From assembly GCF_014698505.1 (NCBI RefSeq), contig NZ_JACJTD010000062.1, forward strand, positions 1-38,518: 38,518 nt of DNA, in the 5' to 3' direction. Below the pieces are notes generated by a model that was not told the DNA's origin, did no database searches, and was given only the letters and a program-made list of their open reading frames with translations. Positions 15,792-24,863 of the stretch are shown in pieces. Position 1 is the first letter of the stretch. The number at the start of each line of letters is the position of its first letter. Made by a program: the position numbers and the translations under genes. Source of the stretch: Nostoc foliaceum FACHB-393. Lineage in GTDB: Bacteria; Cyanobacteriota; Cyanobacteriia; Cyanobacteriales; Nostocaceae.

Positions 15792-16594
15792 TGAAGGAAT
15801 CTCAACTATCACAAAATTCTCGGTTATCTCTGCCTTCAATGCAAACCGAGCGACTGAGTTTATATTATGGGAAAAAAGCTGCTTTTACAGAGATAACCAT
15901 GCCGATTCAGGCAGGTAAGATTACTGCACTGGTGGGGCCTTCTGGCTGTGGAAAAAGCAGTTTTTTGAGTTGTCTGAATCGCCTGACTGATTTGATACCT
16001 CACACCAAAGTTGCGGGAAGCATTCGGTTAAATTCTTTAGAAATTCTCAATGAGCGTATAGATGCGATCGCACTACGTCGGCGTGTGGGTACAATCTTCC
16101 AAAAGCCCAATCCTTTCCCCTTCTCAATTTGGAAGAATCTGGCATTTCCCCTACAAGAACACGGGATCAAAAACCGCGAAAAACTTGATTGGCTGATTGA
16201 AACCACGCTCCAAGATGTCGGACTGTGGAAAGAAGTCAAGGATCGACTTCATACCTCTGCCTTATCTCTGTCTGGCGGACAAAAACAGCGATTATGTATT
16301 GCCCGTGCTTTGGTTCTGCAACCAGAAGTCTTACTATTTGATGAACCCTGTAGCGCCCTCGATCCGATTTCTAGCGGCGTAGTTGAGGATCTAATTGCCA
16401 GTCTGCGAGGACGTTACACAGTGGTAATTGTTACCCACAACCTCGCTCAAGCTAGACGAATTGGCGATTACGCTGCCCTGTTCTGGGTACAGCAAGAAGT
16501 AGGACGATTAATTGAGTATGGTACAGTCGAGCAGATTTTTACAGCACCCCAGCACTCTTTGACTGCCGCTTATGTGAATGGTATTCGGGGGTAG
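15791..16594 (+). CDS. pstB: Phosphate ABC transporter ATPase PstB
   Basis: A 267-residue ATPase. Walker A GPSGCGKSS, Q-loop IFQKPNPFPFSIWKNL (the KPNPFP motif is typical of PstB), signature LSLSGGQKQR, Walker B VLLFDEPCSALDPIS and the switch His in IVTHNL are all present. The Gly-Cys Walker loop and DEPCSALDP distinguish PstB from other importers. TGATG joins the pstA stop to this ATG, the best start; an upstream ATG at 15749 inside pstA would add 14 residues. No phoU follows, unlike many Pst operons, and this fits a system controlled by the ArsR-type protein instead of the Pho pathway. Confidence 0.92.
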   Translation: MKESQLSQNSRLSLPSMQTERLSLYYGKKAAFTEITMPIQAGKITALVGPSGCGKSSFLSCLNRLTDLIPHTKVAGSIRLNSLEILNERIDAIALRRRVGTIFQKPNPFPFSIWKNLAFPLQEHGIKNREKLDWLIETTLQDVGLWKEVKDRLHTSALSLSGGQKQRLCIARALVLQPEVLLFDEPCSALDPISSGVVEDLIASLRGRYTVVIVTHNLAQARRIGDYAALFWVQQEVGRLIEYGTVEQIFTAPQHSLTAAYVNGIRG

Positions 16595-16945
16595 TAATAC
16601 CAATTCGTAAGCACATTCAGTACGCATGACGTTAACCAAGTCGCCACAAGAAATAGCATAGTCCATTGCTGTTTGCAAGCGATCGCAGAGATTTTTGTGC
16701 AGATTAACCCAATACCTCTTGTATAAAAAACTGAGTTCGGGATTATCTCTTCTGATAATTGCTAAGATTTCGGTTTGCTCTATCTCCATATCGGAAGGAA
16801 GCTAAACCAACTAACCCCGATTGAGGTGTTGCAATTACGTGATTGCCCATAAACAGCTTTGTTTGGTAGTGCTTTTTTACTCTAATGGATAGATAATAGA
16901 ACTAAGTATGAGCAAAAATATATAACTCATATTTAAGGAGCTTTA
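16595..16945. other. Gap after the pst operon with no supported gene
   Basis: The first bases contain a TAATACCAATTCGTAAGC stretch like dispersed cyanobacterial repeats. A minus-strand frame (16508-16789, 93 codons) reads MEIEQTEILAIIRRDNPELS and YKRYWVNLHKNLCDRLQTA, which looks protein-like, but its second half is antisense to pstB and repeat DNA; it could be the eroded start of a lost gene. The last 60 bases are AT-rich and lead to AAGGAG before the next gene. Confidence 0.4.
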
Positions 16946-17500
16946 ATGACTAGACGTATTACCAGTGCTGTAAATTCACTAGTGACAAACTTATCTCGAC
17001 GAAATGCACTTTTGTGGCTTGGAGGTAGCGGAGTAACTACCGCCTTGATGGTGGGAACACAAAAGGAAGTGAGCGCTCAAAACAACAAAGAGTTGAAATT
17101 GGTGAACCCACCAACGTTATATGATGCAACCCGAAATGGCTATAGTCATATAGCTGTTACACCATCAAGAACGAGAACCGTCTATATTTCTGGTCAATTT
17201 GGTTCGGATTTACAAGGTAATCTTGTCTCCGACGACTTTGAACAGCAGTTAATACAGGCTTTTAAAAACCTCCGTTTTGCCCTACAAGCAGTTGGCGCAC
17301 AACCACAAGATGTAGCAAAAACTACTATTCTTATCGCGGATTACGACCAAAGCAAATTGATCCCATTAGGACGTGAAATTAGTAATTTGTGGGGGTATAA
17401 ACCACCAGCAAATACTCTTATTCCCGTTCCTAGACTTGCACTTGACGGTATGTTGTTTGAAATTGATGCTTATGCGGTAATTCCAGAAAAAGGTAATTGA
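16946..17500 (+). CDS. Exported Rid (YjgF/YER057c) family protein
   Basis: A 184-residue protein. Residues 1-44 look like a twin-arginine signal: SRRNALLWLGG at 17-27, a hydrophobic stretch to about 37, and a VSAQ-type cleavage region. The rest is a Rid domain: RTVYISGQFGSDLQGNLVSD, LRFALQAVGAQPQDVAKTTI, IEIDAYAV-like end. In RidA the imine-deaminating Arg lies in a PAR motif near the C terminus; here the place reads PPANTL, with Asn, so enamine/imine deaminase activity is doubtful and it may belong to another Rid subgroup. Export to the periplasm or thylakoid lumen is unusual for the family. AAGGAG lies 7 bases before the ATG. Confidence 0.82.
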   Translation: MTRRITSAVNSLVTNLSRRNALLWLGGSGVTTALMVGTQKEVSAQNNKELKLVNPPTLYDATRNGYSHIAVTPSRTRTVYISGQFGSDLQGNLVSDDFEQQLIQAFKNLRFALQAVGAQPQDVAKTTILIADYDQSKLIPLGREISNLWGYKPPANTLIPVPRLALDGMLFEIDAYAVIPEKGN

Positions 17501-17912
17501 AGGCTGTTTCCAACTTAACTAAAAATCCCAGCAGGCGCTAGTAGTTCGCTCTCATGAACTTGGCTCTTTCAAGGGTAAGGGTAAAAGAGGAAAGGAATTA
17601 AAAACCTTTCCCCAGCCCTGACAAGCACATTTTTAGGTTGTCAAATTGCTAGCTTACGTTTTGCAGTTTCCTACTTAGAACCTCGACACTTTTTTGTGGG
17701 GTATCTTATGTCTACATTTGATGCCTTAAAATTTTTTATCACTGCTGGACTTGAGAAACAACGTCTGGATAAATTTGGTTGTCACCGATTTTTATCAATA
17801 GCCTGGGAATCCTAAATCTAAAATCAAGCCACACTAATATTTACCAATTAACATTAAACTACCGCTGCTAATTTGGGAACAATAAGTTTATAAATAACTA
17901 GGATTTAGCAGC
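17501..17912. other. Gap before the hybrid kinase gene, repeats only
   Basis: Bases about 17570-17625 hold a GGGTAAGGG and AACCTTTCCCC arrangement like the core of the element at 886-988, perhaps a decayed copy. A 35-codon frame at 17708-17815 (MSTFDALKFFITAG) has no ribosome site and no known relative. The last 90 bases are AT-rich and probably carry the kinase promoter; no box is clear. Confidence 0.4.
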
Positions 17913-20900
17913 ATGTTTAGCAATCGCGTTAGTATTCCCAGATACCACATCATTGAAGAAATCTACAATGGTTTGAGAACCATAGTTTATCGAGGGTATC
18001 GAGAAACTGACTCATTACCTGTAGTGATCAAACTGCTGAAAAATCCATATCCCACCTTCAACGAACTGGTGCAGTTTCGCAATCAGTACACCATCGCCAA
18101 AAATCTAAATTCATCCCTGATCATCCAAACCTACAGCTTGGAAGCATATCAAAATGGTTATGTGTTGGTGATGGAGGATTTTGGCGGTATTTCTCTAAAA
18201 GATTATTTTGCTCGTGATCAGACGCGAGACATGGGGTTTTTGCAAGAGTTTTTACAAATAGCGATCGCGCTGTGTAATACATTAGATATTCTCTATAGTC
18301 AGCGCATCATTCATAAAGACATCAAACCGAGTAATATTTTAATTAATCCTCATTCCAAACAAGTTAAATTAATCGACTTTAGTATTGCATCACTATTACC
18401 AAGGGAAACGCAAACACTAATCAGCCCCAATGTGTTAGAAGGAACACTAGCTTATATTTCTCCAGAGCAAACAGGGAGAATGAATCGGGGGATTGACTAC
18501 CGGACTGATTTTTATTCACTCGGTGTAACTTTCTATGAGTTACTCACAGGTGAGTTACCTTTTCAATCAAATGATCCAATGGAGTTAGTGCATTCCCATA
18601 TAGCTAAAATAGCCTCCTCAATACATAAAATTAACTCAGAAATTCCGCCGATAATTTCGGAGATCGTCAGTAAGCTGATGGCGAAAAATGCTGAAGACCG
18701 CTATCAAAGTGTATTAGGACTAAAGTATGATTTAGAAATTAGTCTTACTCAACTGAAGACAACGGGTAAAATTGAAACTTTCCCAATTGCCCAAAGGGAT
18801 GTGTGCGATAGATTTATTATCCCTGATAAACTCTATGGACGAGAAGCAGAAGTAAAAATCCTACTAGAAGCATTTGAAAATGTCAGCTTGGGTGCAACAG
18901 AAATAACACTGGTAGCTGGGTTTTCGGGGATTGGTAAAACTGCGATTGTTAACGAAGTCCATAAACCTATTGTTCGTCAACGTGGTTATTTTATCAAAGG
19001 CAAATTTGACCAATTTAATCGGAATATTCCTTTCTCAGCATTTGTTCAAGCTTTCCGCCATTTCATGGAGCAATTACTAGCAGAGAGTGATGTTCAAATA
19101 CAAGAATGGAAAAATAAAGTTATTCAAGCATTAGGTGAAGACGGACAGGTAATTATTGAAGTCATTCCCGAATTAGAAAGAATTATTGGCAAACAACCAC
19201 CTGCACCAGGATTATCAGGTAACGCCGCCCAAAATCGATTTAATTTATTATTTCAGAAATTTCTCCAAGTATTTACAACTAAAGACCATCCCTTAGTAAT
19301 ATTCTTAGATGACTTGCAGTGGGTAGATTCGGCTTCTTTGAAACTCATGCAATTATTAGTGAATGAAACTAATCAGGGATATCTATTGTTAATTGGTGCA
19401 TATCGAGACAATGAAGTTTTTCCAGCACATCCGTTGATGGTGATGTTGGATGAAATTCATAAAACAGGTGTACCTGTGAATAAGCTTACCCTGAAACCGC
19501 TTAACCAATTGCAATTGAATCAACTTGTAGCCGATACGTTAAATTGTGCAGAGAATGTGGCATTATCTCTTTCACAATTGATTTATCGCAAAGCTCAAGG
19601 TAATCCATTTTTTGCGACTCAGATTCTCAAATCATTACATCAAGATCAACTGATTCAATTCAATTTTGTAGAGGGATGCTGGCAATGTGACATTTCTCAA
19701 ATAAATCAGCAGACACTAGCAGATGATGTTGTTGAGTTTATGGTATTTCAATTACGAAGGCTAGCAGAATCAACTCAACAACAATTGAAGCTAGCTGCTT
19801 GTATTGGGAATCAGTTCGATTTAAAAACATTAGCGATTGTTTCTAAACAATCAGAGGTAGAAACCGCAGATTGCTTGTGGAAGGCTTTGCAAGAAGGATT
19901 GATTTTGCCGCAAAGTGAGGTTTATAAGTTTTTTGTTGATTCAGAAAATCAAGCAGCTACTCAGGAACATTCTGAGATGGTTGTATATAAATTTTTACAT
20001 GATCGCGTCCAGCAAGCGGCCTATTCACTGATTCCAGAAGCACAAAAACAGTCAACACACCTGCAAATTGGGCGATTGTTATTGCAGAATACACCTTTAG
20101 AACAGCAAGAGGAAGGAATTTTTGCGATCGTTAACCAATTCAATTACGGACTGGATTTATTAGAGGAACCTAGCGAACGAGAACATTTGTCCCGGTTAAA
20201 TCTGATAGCTGGTTGTAAAGCCAAAAACTCGACTGCTTATGCGACAGCAGTGGAGTATTTAAAAGTTGCGATGCTTCTATTACCGATAAATGCTTGGCAA
20301 AGCAGCTACGAATTGACCCTTGCGGTTTATGAATCTGCGGCTGAGGCAGAATATCTCAATACAAACTTTGATTCATCAAAATCATTAGTAGAGATTATCC
20401 TCAAAAATGCTAAATCTCCATTGGAAAAAGTTCGTACCTATGAAATTCAAATCCAATCTTATACGGCGCAAAATAAATTTATTGAAGCAATAGCTACAGG
20501 TAGAGAAGCGCTGCAATTACTAGATTTGACGTTACCTGAAGACGGTAACACTCAAATGATTTTTGATGAACATCATCAATTGCAACAAATGTTAGTTCAT
20601 CAATCAATTGCAGCATTGGCAGATATGCCAGAAATAACTGATCCCCAAAAATTAGTTGCGCTCCGCATTCTATCGGGTTTGTTTGCCCCGGTTTATATAG
20701 CCAAACCGATGTTGTTGCCACTAAAGATTTTTACAATGATCAGAATTTGTATCCAGTATGGCAATTCACCACAGGCAGCTGTTGCTTACAGCCTCTATGG
20801 ATTATTTTTGTGCAGTATTGGTGCAATTGAAGATGGGTATAACTTTGGAAAACTGGCAATACAACTTTTAGAAAAATTTCCAACGAAAGAACTTAAAAGC

Positions 20901-23342
20901 AGAGTTTTTCTAACATTTAGCCTATTTATTAAACACTGGAAAGATTCAATTAAATCCACATTGAGCTTATTTTTGGATGGATTGCAAAGCGGATTAGAAA
21001 CCGGAAATTTAGAATATGTAGGCTATTGCGCTAATTGCTATTGTCAATTTCTTTTTTGGAGTGGAGACAACCTAGAAAATGCTGTGCTGGAGGCAGATAA
21101 ATATTGCGAACTGATGCAGCAGATTAAACAAGAAGTATCTCTAGTTTGGGGAAATATTTGGCGGCAGACGGTTCTAAATTTACAAGGAGAAGTGGTCAAT
21201 CCCTGCTGTTTAAGTGGAAAGCATTTTCACGAAGTAGAGATGTTACCAACTTTGATTGAAACTAACAATATCAATGGTATTTGTTATGTGTATCTGGCAA
21301 AAACACTACTGTCTTATCTTTTTGGTGAATACGAATCTGCTTGGGAATATTCCCAAAAATTTGAGCAGTATGAGCAGGGAGCAGCAGGCTTATTAATTGT
21401 TCCTTTGCGGAATTTCTATCAATCTCTGAGTTTGTTAGCCCTTTGTTCTCAGGTAAGTGAAGCACAGCAACAGCTTTATCTTCATAAAGTAGCTGAAAAC
21501 CAAGTAAAAATGCGAGAATGGGCAGATCACGCGCCAGTCAATTACCAGCATAAGTACAATTTAATTTTGGCTGAACAAGCTCGTGTAACAAGCGATCGCC
21601 TTCAAGCCGCAGATCATTATGAAATAGCTATCCAAGAAGCGATCGCTAATGACTATGTTCAGGAAGCAGCGATCGCTAACGAACTTGCTGGCAAATTTTA
21701 CCTAGAATGGGGTAAAGAAAAAGCCGCTGAAGGATATCTGCAACAAGCATATTACTGCTATGCCCATTGGGGAGCAAAAGCCAAAACTGATGATTTGGAA
21801 AAACGCTATCCCAAATTACTCAAACCCATTTTGCAACAGCAAGAATTCAACTTCAACCCCTTAGAAAGCATAGCCAGCATTGCCCGTACATCAACTTTCA
21901 CATCTACTTACACTACCAGCAGTACTAATATTTCTGATGCTCTAGATTTAACCTGCATTCTCAAAGCTGCTCAAACTATCTCCAGTTGCATCGAATTAGA
22001 TGCACTCATCAGCAGTATCAGTCGGATTATCCTAGAAAATTCTGGTGCGAAAACATCTGTATTAATTCTTCCTCAAGAAGATATTTGGCAAGTGCGGGCA
22101 ATTACCTTTATCGATCAACAGTCAAATTCCCAGGCTGATGTCAAAACCATTCTTGATCCACAACTACTAGATGCTTGTCAAGATATCCCTAGAAAACTGA
22201 TCAATTACGTTAAGAATACTCAAGAAACCGTCATCATAGACAATTGTAAAACAGATATTCCTGGTGTAATTGGGGAATATATGCTGCTACATCAACCCCA
22301 AAGTGTATTATGTACACCCATTATTAACCAAGGTCATGTGGTGGGGATTCTCTACCTAGAAAATCAACTAAATCAAGGGGTATTTACTAGTAACCGTCTA
22401 CAGGTGATTAACCTACTCTCTTCTCAAGCAGCAATTGCCTTAGAAAATGCTCGACTTTATCAACAAGCCGGGCAAGCATTGCAAGATTTGCAGCAGGCAC
22501 AATTACAAATAGTCCAAAGTGAGAAAATGTCTGCATTGGGGAACTTAGTCGCTGGTGTAGCCCATGAAATGAATAATCCTTTAGGCTTTATTTCTGTTAC
22601 TCTCCAGCAAGCTAAACCTACCCTTGCTGATGTTTTTGAACACTTAAAACTATATCAAAAAAGTCTCCCCAATAAGAGTGAGGAAATTCTTGACCACGCC
22701 GACAGAATAGACTTGGATTATAGTTTAGAAGACTTGCCCAAGATGATTGCTGCAATGGTAATGGCGTGCGATCGCTTGAAAAATATCAGCACCAGTCTCC
22801 GCACTTTCTCTCGTGCAGACCAAGCCTACAAAGTACCGTTTAACATTCATGAAGGAATTGATAGTACAATTCTCATTTTAAAACATCGTCTCAAAGCCAA
22901 TGATAGCCGTCCGGCAATTGAAGTAGTAACTGAGTATGGAAAATTACCGGAAATTGAATGCTTTCCAGGACAATTAAATCAAGTATTTATGAACATTTTA
23001 GCGAATGCTATTGATGCATTAGATGAATCCAATATAGGTCGGGCTTTTGAGGATATTCAAGCTAATCTTAACCGAATTATAATTACCACCTCATTAAAAG
23101 AAAACCAGGTTGAGGTGAAGATTGCTGATAATGGGCAAGGGATGAGTGAATCAGTCAAAGAAAAAGTATTTGACCACTTGTTTACCACTAAAGGTGTTGG
23201 CAAAGGTACAGGATTAGGATTAGCGATCGCTCAGTCTATTGTTGTAGAAAAACATGGTGGAACTTTGGATGTAAATTCTACCCCAGGCGAGGGAACAGAA
23301 TTTGTGATTACCTTACCGATTCTGGCTCAAATTCTGGGGTAA
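17913..23342 (+). CDS. Ser/Thr kinase - AAA ATPase - GAF - histidine kinase hybrid
   Basis: An 1809-residue signalling protein. Residues about 9-275 are a Hanks-type kinase: VVIKLLK (ATP Lys), catalytic loop HKDIKPSNILIN near 134, and LIDFSIASLL near 152, where DFS replaces DFG. An AAA/STAND-like NTPase follows: Walker A GFSGIGKT near 336 and Walker B VIFLDDLQWVDS near 462. A long helical repeat region (about 650-1320), a GAF domain (about 1345-1530), HisKA with phospho-acceptor His1551 in VAHEMNNPLG, and a HATPase domain (MNILANAIDAL, ADNGQGM, GKGTGLGLAIAQ) complete it. No receiver domain or membrane segment is seen. This three-part design is a known expanded family in filamentous cyanobacteria; stimulus and partner regulator are unknown. 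Confidence 0.95.
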   Translation: MFSNRVSIPRYHIIEEIYNGLRTIVYRGYRETDSLPVVIKLLKNPYPTFNELVQFRNQYTIAKNLNSSLIIQTYSLEAYQNGYVLVMEDFGGISLKDYFARDQTRDMGFLQEFLQIAIALCNTLDILYSQRIIHKDIKPSNILINPHSKQVKLIDFSIASLLPRETQTLISPNVLEGTLAYISPEQTGRMNRGIDYRTDFYSLGVTFYELLTGELPFQSNDPMELVHSHIAKIASSIHKINSEIPPIISEIVSKLMAKNAEDRYQSVLGLKYDLEISLTQLKTTGKIETFPIAQRDVCDRFIIPDKLYGREAEVKILLEAFENVSLGATEITLVAGFSGIGKTAIVNEVHKPIVRQRGYFIKGKFDQFNRNIPFSAFVQAFRHFMEQLLAESDVQIQEWKNKVIQALGEDGQVIIEVIPELERIIGKQPPAPGLSGNAAQNRFNLLFQKFLQVFTTKDHPLVIFLDDLQWVDSASLKLMQLLVNETNQGYLLLIGAYRDNEVFPAHPLMVMLDEIHKTGVPVNKLTLKPLNQLQLNQLVADTLNCAENVALSLSQLIYRKAQGNPFFATQILKSLHQDQLIQFNFVEGCWQCDISQINQQTLADDVVEFMVFQLRRLAESTQQQLKLAACIGNQFDLKTLAIVSKQSEVETADCLWKALQEGLILPQSEVYKFFVDSENQAATQEHSEMVVYKFLHDRVQQAAYSLIPEAQKQSTHLQIGRLLLQNTPLEQQEEGIFAIVNQFNYGLDLLEEPSEREHLSRLNLIAGCKAKNSTAYATAVEYLKVAMLLLPINAWQSSYELTLAVYESAAEAEYLNTNFDSSKSLVEIILKNAKSPLEKVRTYEIQIQSYTAQNKFIEAIATGREALQLLDLTLPEDGNTQMIFDEHHQLQQMLVHQSIAALADMPEITDPQKLVALRILSGLFAPVYIAKPMLLPLKIFTMIRICIQYGNSPQAAVAYSLYGLFLCSIGAIEDGYNFGKLAIQLLEKFPTKELKSRVFLTFSLFIKHWKDSIKSTLSLFLDGLQSGLETGNLEYVGYCANCYCQFLFWSGDNLENAVLEADKYCELMQQIKQEVSLVWGNIWRQTVLNLQGEVVNPCCLSGKHFHEVEMLPTLIETNNINGICYVYLAKTLLSYLFGEYESAWEYSQKFEQYEQGAAGLLIVPLRNFYQSLSLLALCSQVSEAQQQLYLHKVAENQVKMREWADHAPVNYQHKYNLILAEQARVTSDRLQAADHYEIAIQEAIANDYVQEAAIANELAGKFYLEWGKEKAAEGYLQQAYYCYAHWGAKAKTDDLEKRYPKLLKPILQQQEFNFNPLESIASIARTSTFTSTYTTSSTNISDALDLTCILKAAQTISSCIELDALISSISRIILENSGAKTSVLILPQEDIWQVRAITFIDQQSNSQADVKTILDPQLLDACQDIPRKLINYVKNTQETVIIDNCKTDIPGVIGEYMLLHQPQSVLCTPIINQGHVVGILYLENQLNQGVFTSNRLQVINLLSSQAAIALENARLYQQAGQALQDLQQAQLQIVQSEKMSALGNLVAGVAHEMNNPLGFISVTLQQAKPTLADVFEHLKLYQKSLPNKSEEILDHADRIDLDYSLEDLPKMIAAMVMACDRLKNISTSLRTFSRADQAYKVPFNIHEGIDSTILILKHRLKANDSRPAIEVVTEYGKLPEIECFPGQLNQVFMNILANAIDALDESNIGRAFEDIQANLNRIIITTSLKENQVEVKIADNGQGMSESVKEKVFDHLFTTKGVGKGTGLGLAIAQSIVVEKHGGTLDVNSTPGEGTEFVITLPILAQILG

Positions 23343-23400
23343 CTTCTTGGAGATATTGGCAGGACTTGCTCCTAGTCCGCTTCTTTATCAAGAAAGCCAG

Positions 23401-23429
23401 GAAGCAGAAGGAATACTACCCTCTGCTTC
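23401..23429. repeat. Inverted repeat between convergent genes
   Basis: GAAGCAGA at 23401-23408 pairs with TCTGCTTC at 23422-23429 across 13 bases. It sits between the ends of the kinase gene and hspA, which converge here, so it could end either transcript; no T-run supports a simple terminator. Confidence 0.45.
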
Positions 23430-23510
23430 GCGCTGTGACTACTCATGAGCAAGGGTTTAAGAACCCTATTGAACTTCCGCACCCTGTTTTCCTGCTTTTA
23501 CAACAGCAAA

Positions 23511-23993
23511 CTAACCAAGGTTAATCTTAACGGCTTTTTTCTTCTCTCCTTCAACCTTCGGTAGGGTGAGGGTAAGAATGCCGTTCTTGTAATCCGCTTG
23601 GGCTTTATCGTTTTGAACGTGAGCAGGTAGCGGAATGACTCGCTCAAATTTGCCATAACGGAATTCAGAGCGCATCATGCCTTTTTCTTCCGTCTTGGTT
23701 TCAGACTTGCGTTCGCCACTGATTGAAACAGATTCTTCAGTAACCTCCACATTCAAATCTTTAGATTCCAGCCCCGGAATTTCTAGTCTCAGGTGAACTG
23801 CATCAGCAGTTTCTTCCATTTCGGCGGAGGGTATAAAGGTAAATGCAGAGACTTCTCCATCGCCACTGGGGATGAACCGCTCAAACAGACGGTTCATCCG
23901 TTGTTGCAAATGCTCCATTTCCCGCAAAGGCTCCCAACGGAAAGGTTCCCAACGTTCAATTTCTTGAAAAGGTTCCCAACGAGTAATCGCCAT
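23511..23993 (-). CDS. hspA: Small heat-shock protein Hsp20
   Basis: A 160-residue chaperone that holds unfolding proteins and in cyanobacteria also protects thylakoid membranes. The alpha-crystallin domain spans about 50-150: AVHLRLEIPGLESKDLNVEV, SVSISGERKSET, FERVIPLPAHVQNDKAQADY and KNGILTLTLPKVE. A short AVKINLG tail carries the V-x-I type anchor. The N-terminal arm has three near-identical RWEPF/RWEPL units within 25 residues. GGAGG at 24002-24006 is 8 bases before the ATG at 23993; upstream in-frame ATG and TTG codons are worse. A tandem-repeat promoter is at 24150-24184. No CIRCE element is seen. Confidence 0.93.
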   Translation of the reverse strand: MAITRWEPFQEIERWEPFRWEPLREMEHLQQRMNRLFERFIPSGDGEVSAFTFIPSAEMEETADAVHLRLEIPGLESKDLNVEVTEESVSISGERKSETKTEEKGMMRSEFRYGKFERVIPLPAHVQNDKAQADYKNGILTLTLPKVEGEKKKAVKINLG

Positions 23994-24149
23994 AATCATT
24001 GCCTCCAATATTCATGATTTCAAACTTGATATTTCAACTTGATTGCTACCCTTGTAGGTTTTCCTTCAGTGTGATCTGGATGTAGCAAGTTATTAGGTAG
24101 ATGGTGGTAAAACTCTTTTACAAATAAGGAAGGTTCAGCCACTATCTTT

Positions 24150-24184
24150 AAGTTAAAAAGAAAATTTGAGGAACTTGTGAAGAA
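24150..24184 (-). promoter_or_regulatory. Tandem 11-base repeat promoter of hspA
   Basis: On the minus strand TTCTTCACAAG (24184-24174) is followed directly by TTCCTCAAATT (24173-24163), then 7 bases and TAACTT as a -10 candidate (24155-24150). The same arrangement precedes the genes at 25813, 30885 and 33685. Two direct repeats with 11-base period next to a -10 box, with no own -35, fit an activator of the OmpR/PhoB class. The transcript leader would be about 150 bases. Confidence 0.65.
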
Positions 24185-24233
24185 GTGGTTGATACTCCCT
24201 GGACTATGAAGAAAGTGTCTGAAGTCAACAGCT

Positions 24234-24800
24234 TCAACCTTGCAGGTGATGCTTACCAATCAGTCTAACAGTACTAGCTTGGATTCCTTTGTCACCTTCT
24301 TCTTCCGCAAAACGAACTTCGTCTCCCGCTTGCAACTGCTCGAAATCACCATTGAATAGACTGTTGCGATGAAAATAAACTTCGCTACCATCAGGTGTCT
24401 CAATGAAGCCGTAGCCCTCGTCTGGGAATAATGTCGCAATCCGTCCATGAGGCTGTTCTTCGTGAGTCTTGGTTTCTTGCCGTAGCATACTGGCATGGTC
24501 TTGTAGTTTGCGCTTGGCTGCATCAAAGGCATCACGAATTGCTACATAAATATCCTCGTGGGATTGACGTTCAGGTGGGTCACGTTTCACAACTATTTCC
24601 CCTGTCGGCACAGTGATATCAATTCGCACCTGATAAAGTTTGCCGTTACGGTGATGTCGATGTGGGGCATCAACTATGACTCGACAGCTGGTAATTCGGT
24701 TATAAAAATTCTCTAGTTTATCAACCAAGGAGCGAATTTTTGTTTCTACAGCTTCTGATGGGGGAATATTATGAAAGGTGATTTGGAGTGGGATTCTCAT
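24234..24800 (-). CDS. Ribosome hibernation factor (HPF/RaiA) fused to a cold-shock domain
   Basis: A 188-residue two-domain protein. Residues 1-105 are an S30AE/HPF-like domain (LQITFHNIPPSEAVETKIRS, LVDKLENFYNRITSCRVIVD, ITVPTGEIVVKRDPP, HEDIYVAIRDAFDAAKRKLQ). Residues about 118-185 are a cold-shock OB domain with GRIATLFPDEGYGFIETPDG (RNP1-like YGFIET) and VYFHRNSLF (RNP2-like). HPF domains bind the 30S decoding region in resting cells; the cold-shock part would add RNA binding. This fusion is known in scattered bacteria. TAGGAG lies 6 bases before the ATG. It follows the small gene at 24864 on the same strand and precedes hspA, forming a stress cluster. Confidence 0.88.
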   Translation of the reverse strand: MRIPLQITFHNIPPSEAVETKIRSLVDKLENFYNRITSCRVIVDAPHRHHRNGKLYQVRIDITVPTGEIVVKRDPPERQSHEDIYVAIRDAFDAAKRKLQDHASMLRQETKTHEEQPHGRIATLFPDEGYGFIETPDGSEVYFHRNSLFNGDFEQLQAGDEVRFAEEEGDKGIQASTVRLIGKHHLQG

Positions 24801-24863
24801 GATTTCTCCTATTTATCAAGTATTTCTTGCCTTGATTGACAAGTTGCTCAGATAAGGCGCTAA

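Noticed and set aside
16508..16789. 93-codon minus-strand frame overlapping the end of pstB
   Set aside because: Half is antisense to pstB and to repeat-like DNA; only its first part looks protein-like, so at most a fossil.
17708..17815. 35-codon frame before the kinase gene
   Set aside because: No ribosome site, no recognisable family, in an AT-rich gap.
24020..24259. 79-codon minus-strand frame between hspA and the HPF gene
   Set aside because: Its sequence runs through the tandem-repeat promoter, lacks a ribosome site and shows no domain-like pattern.
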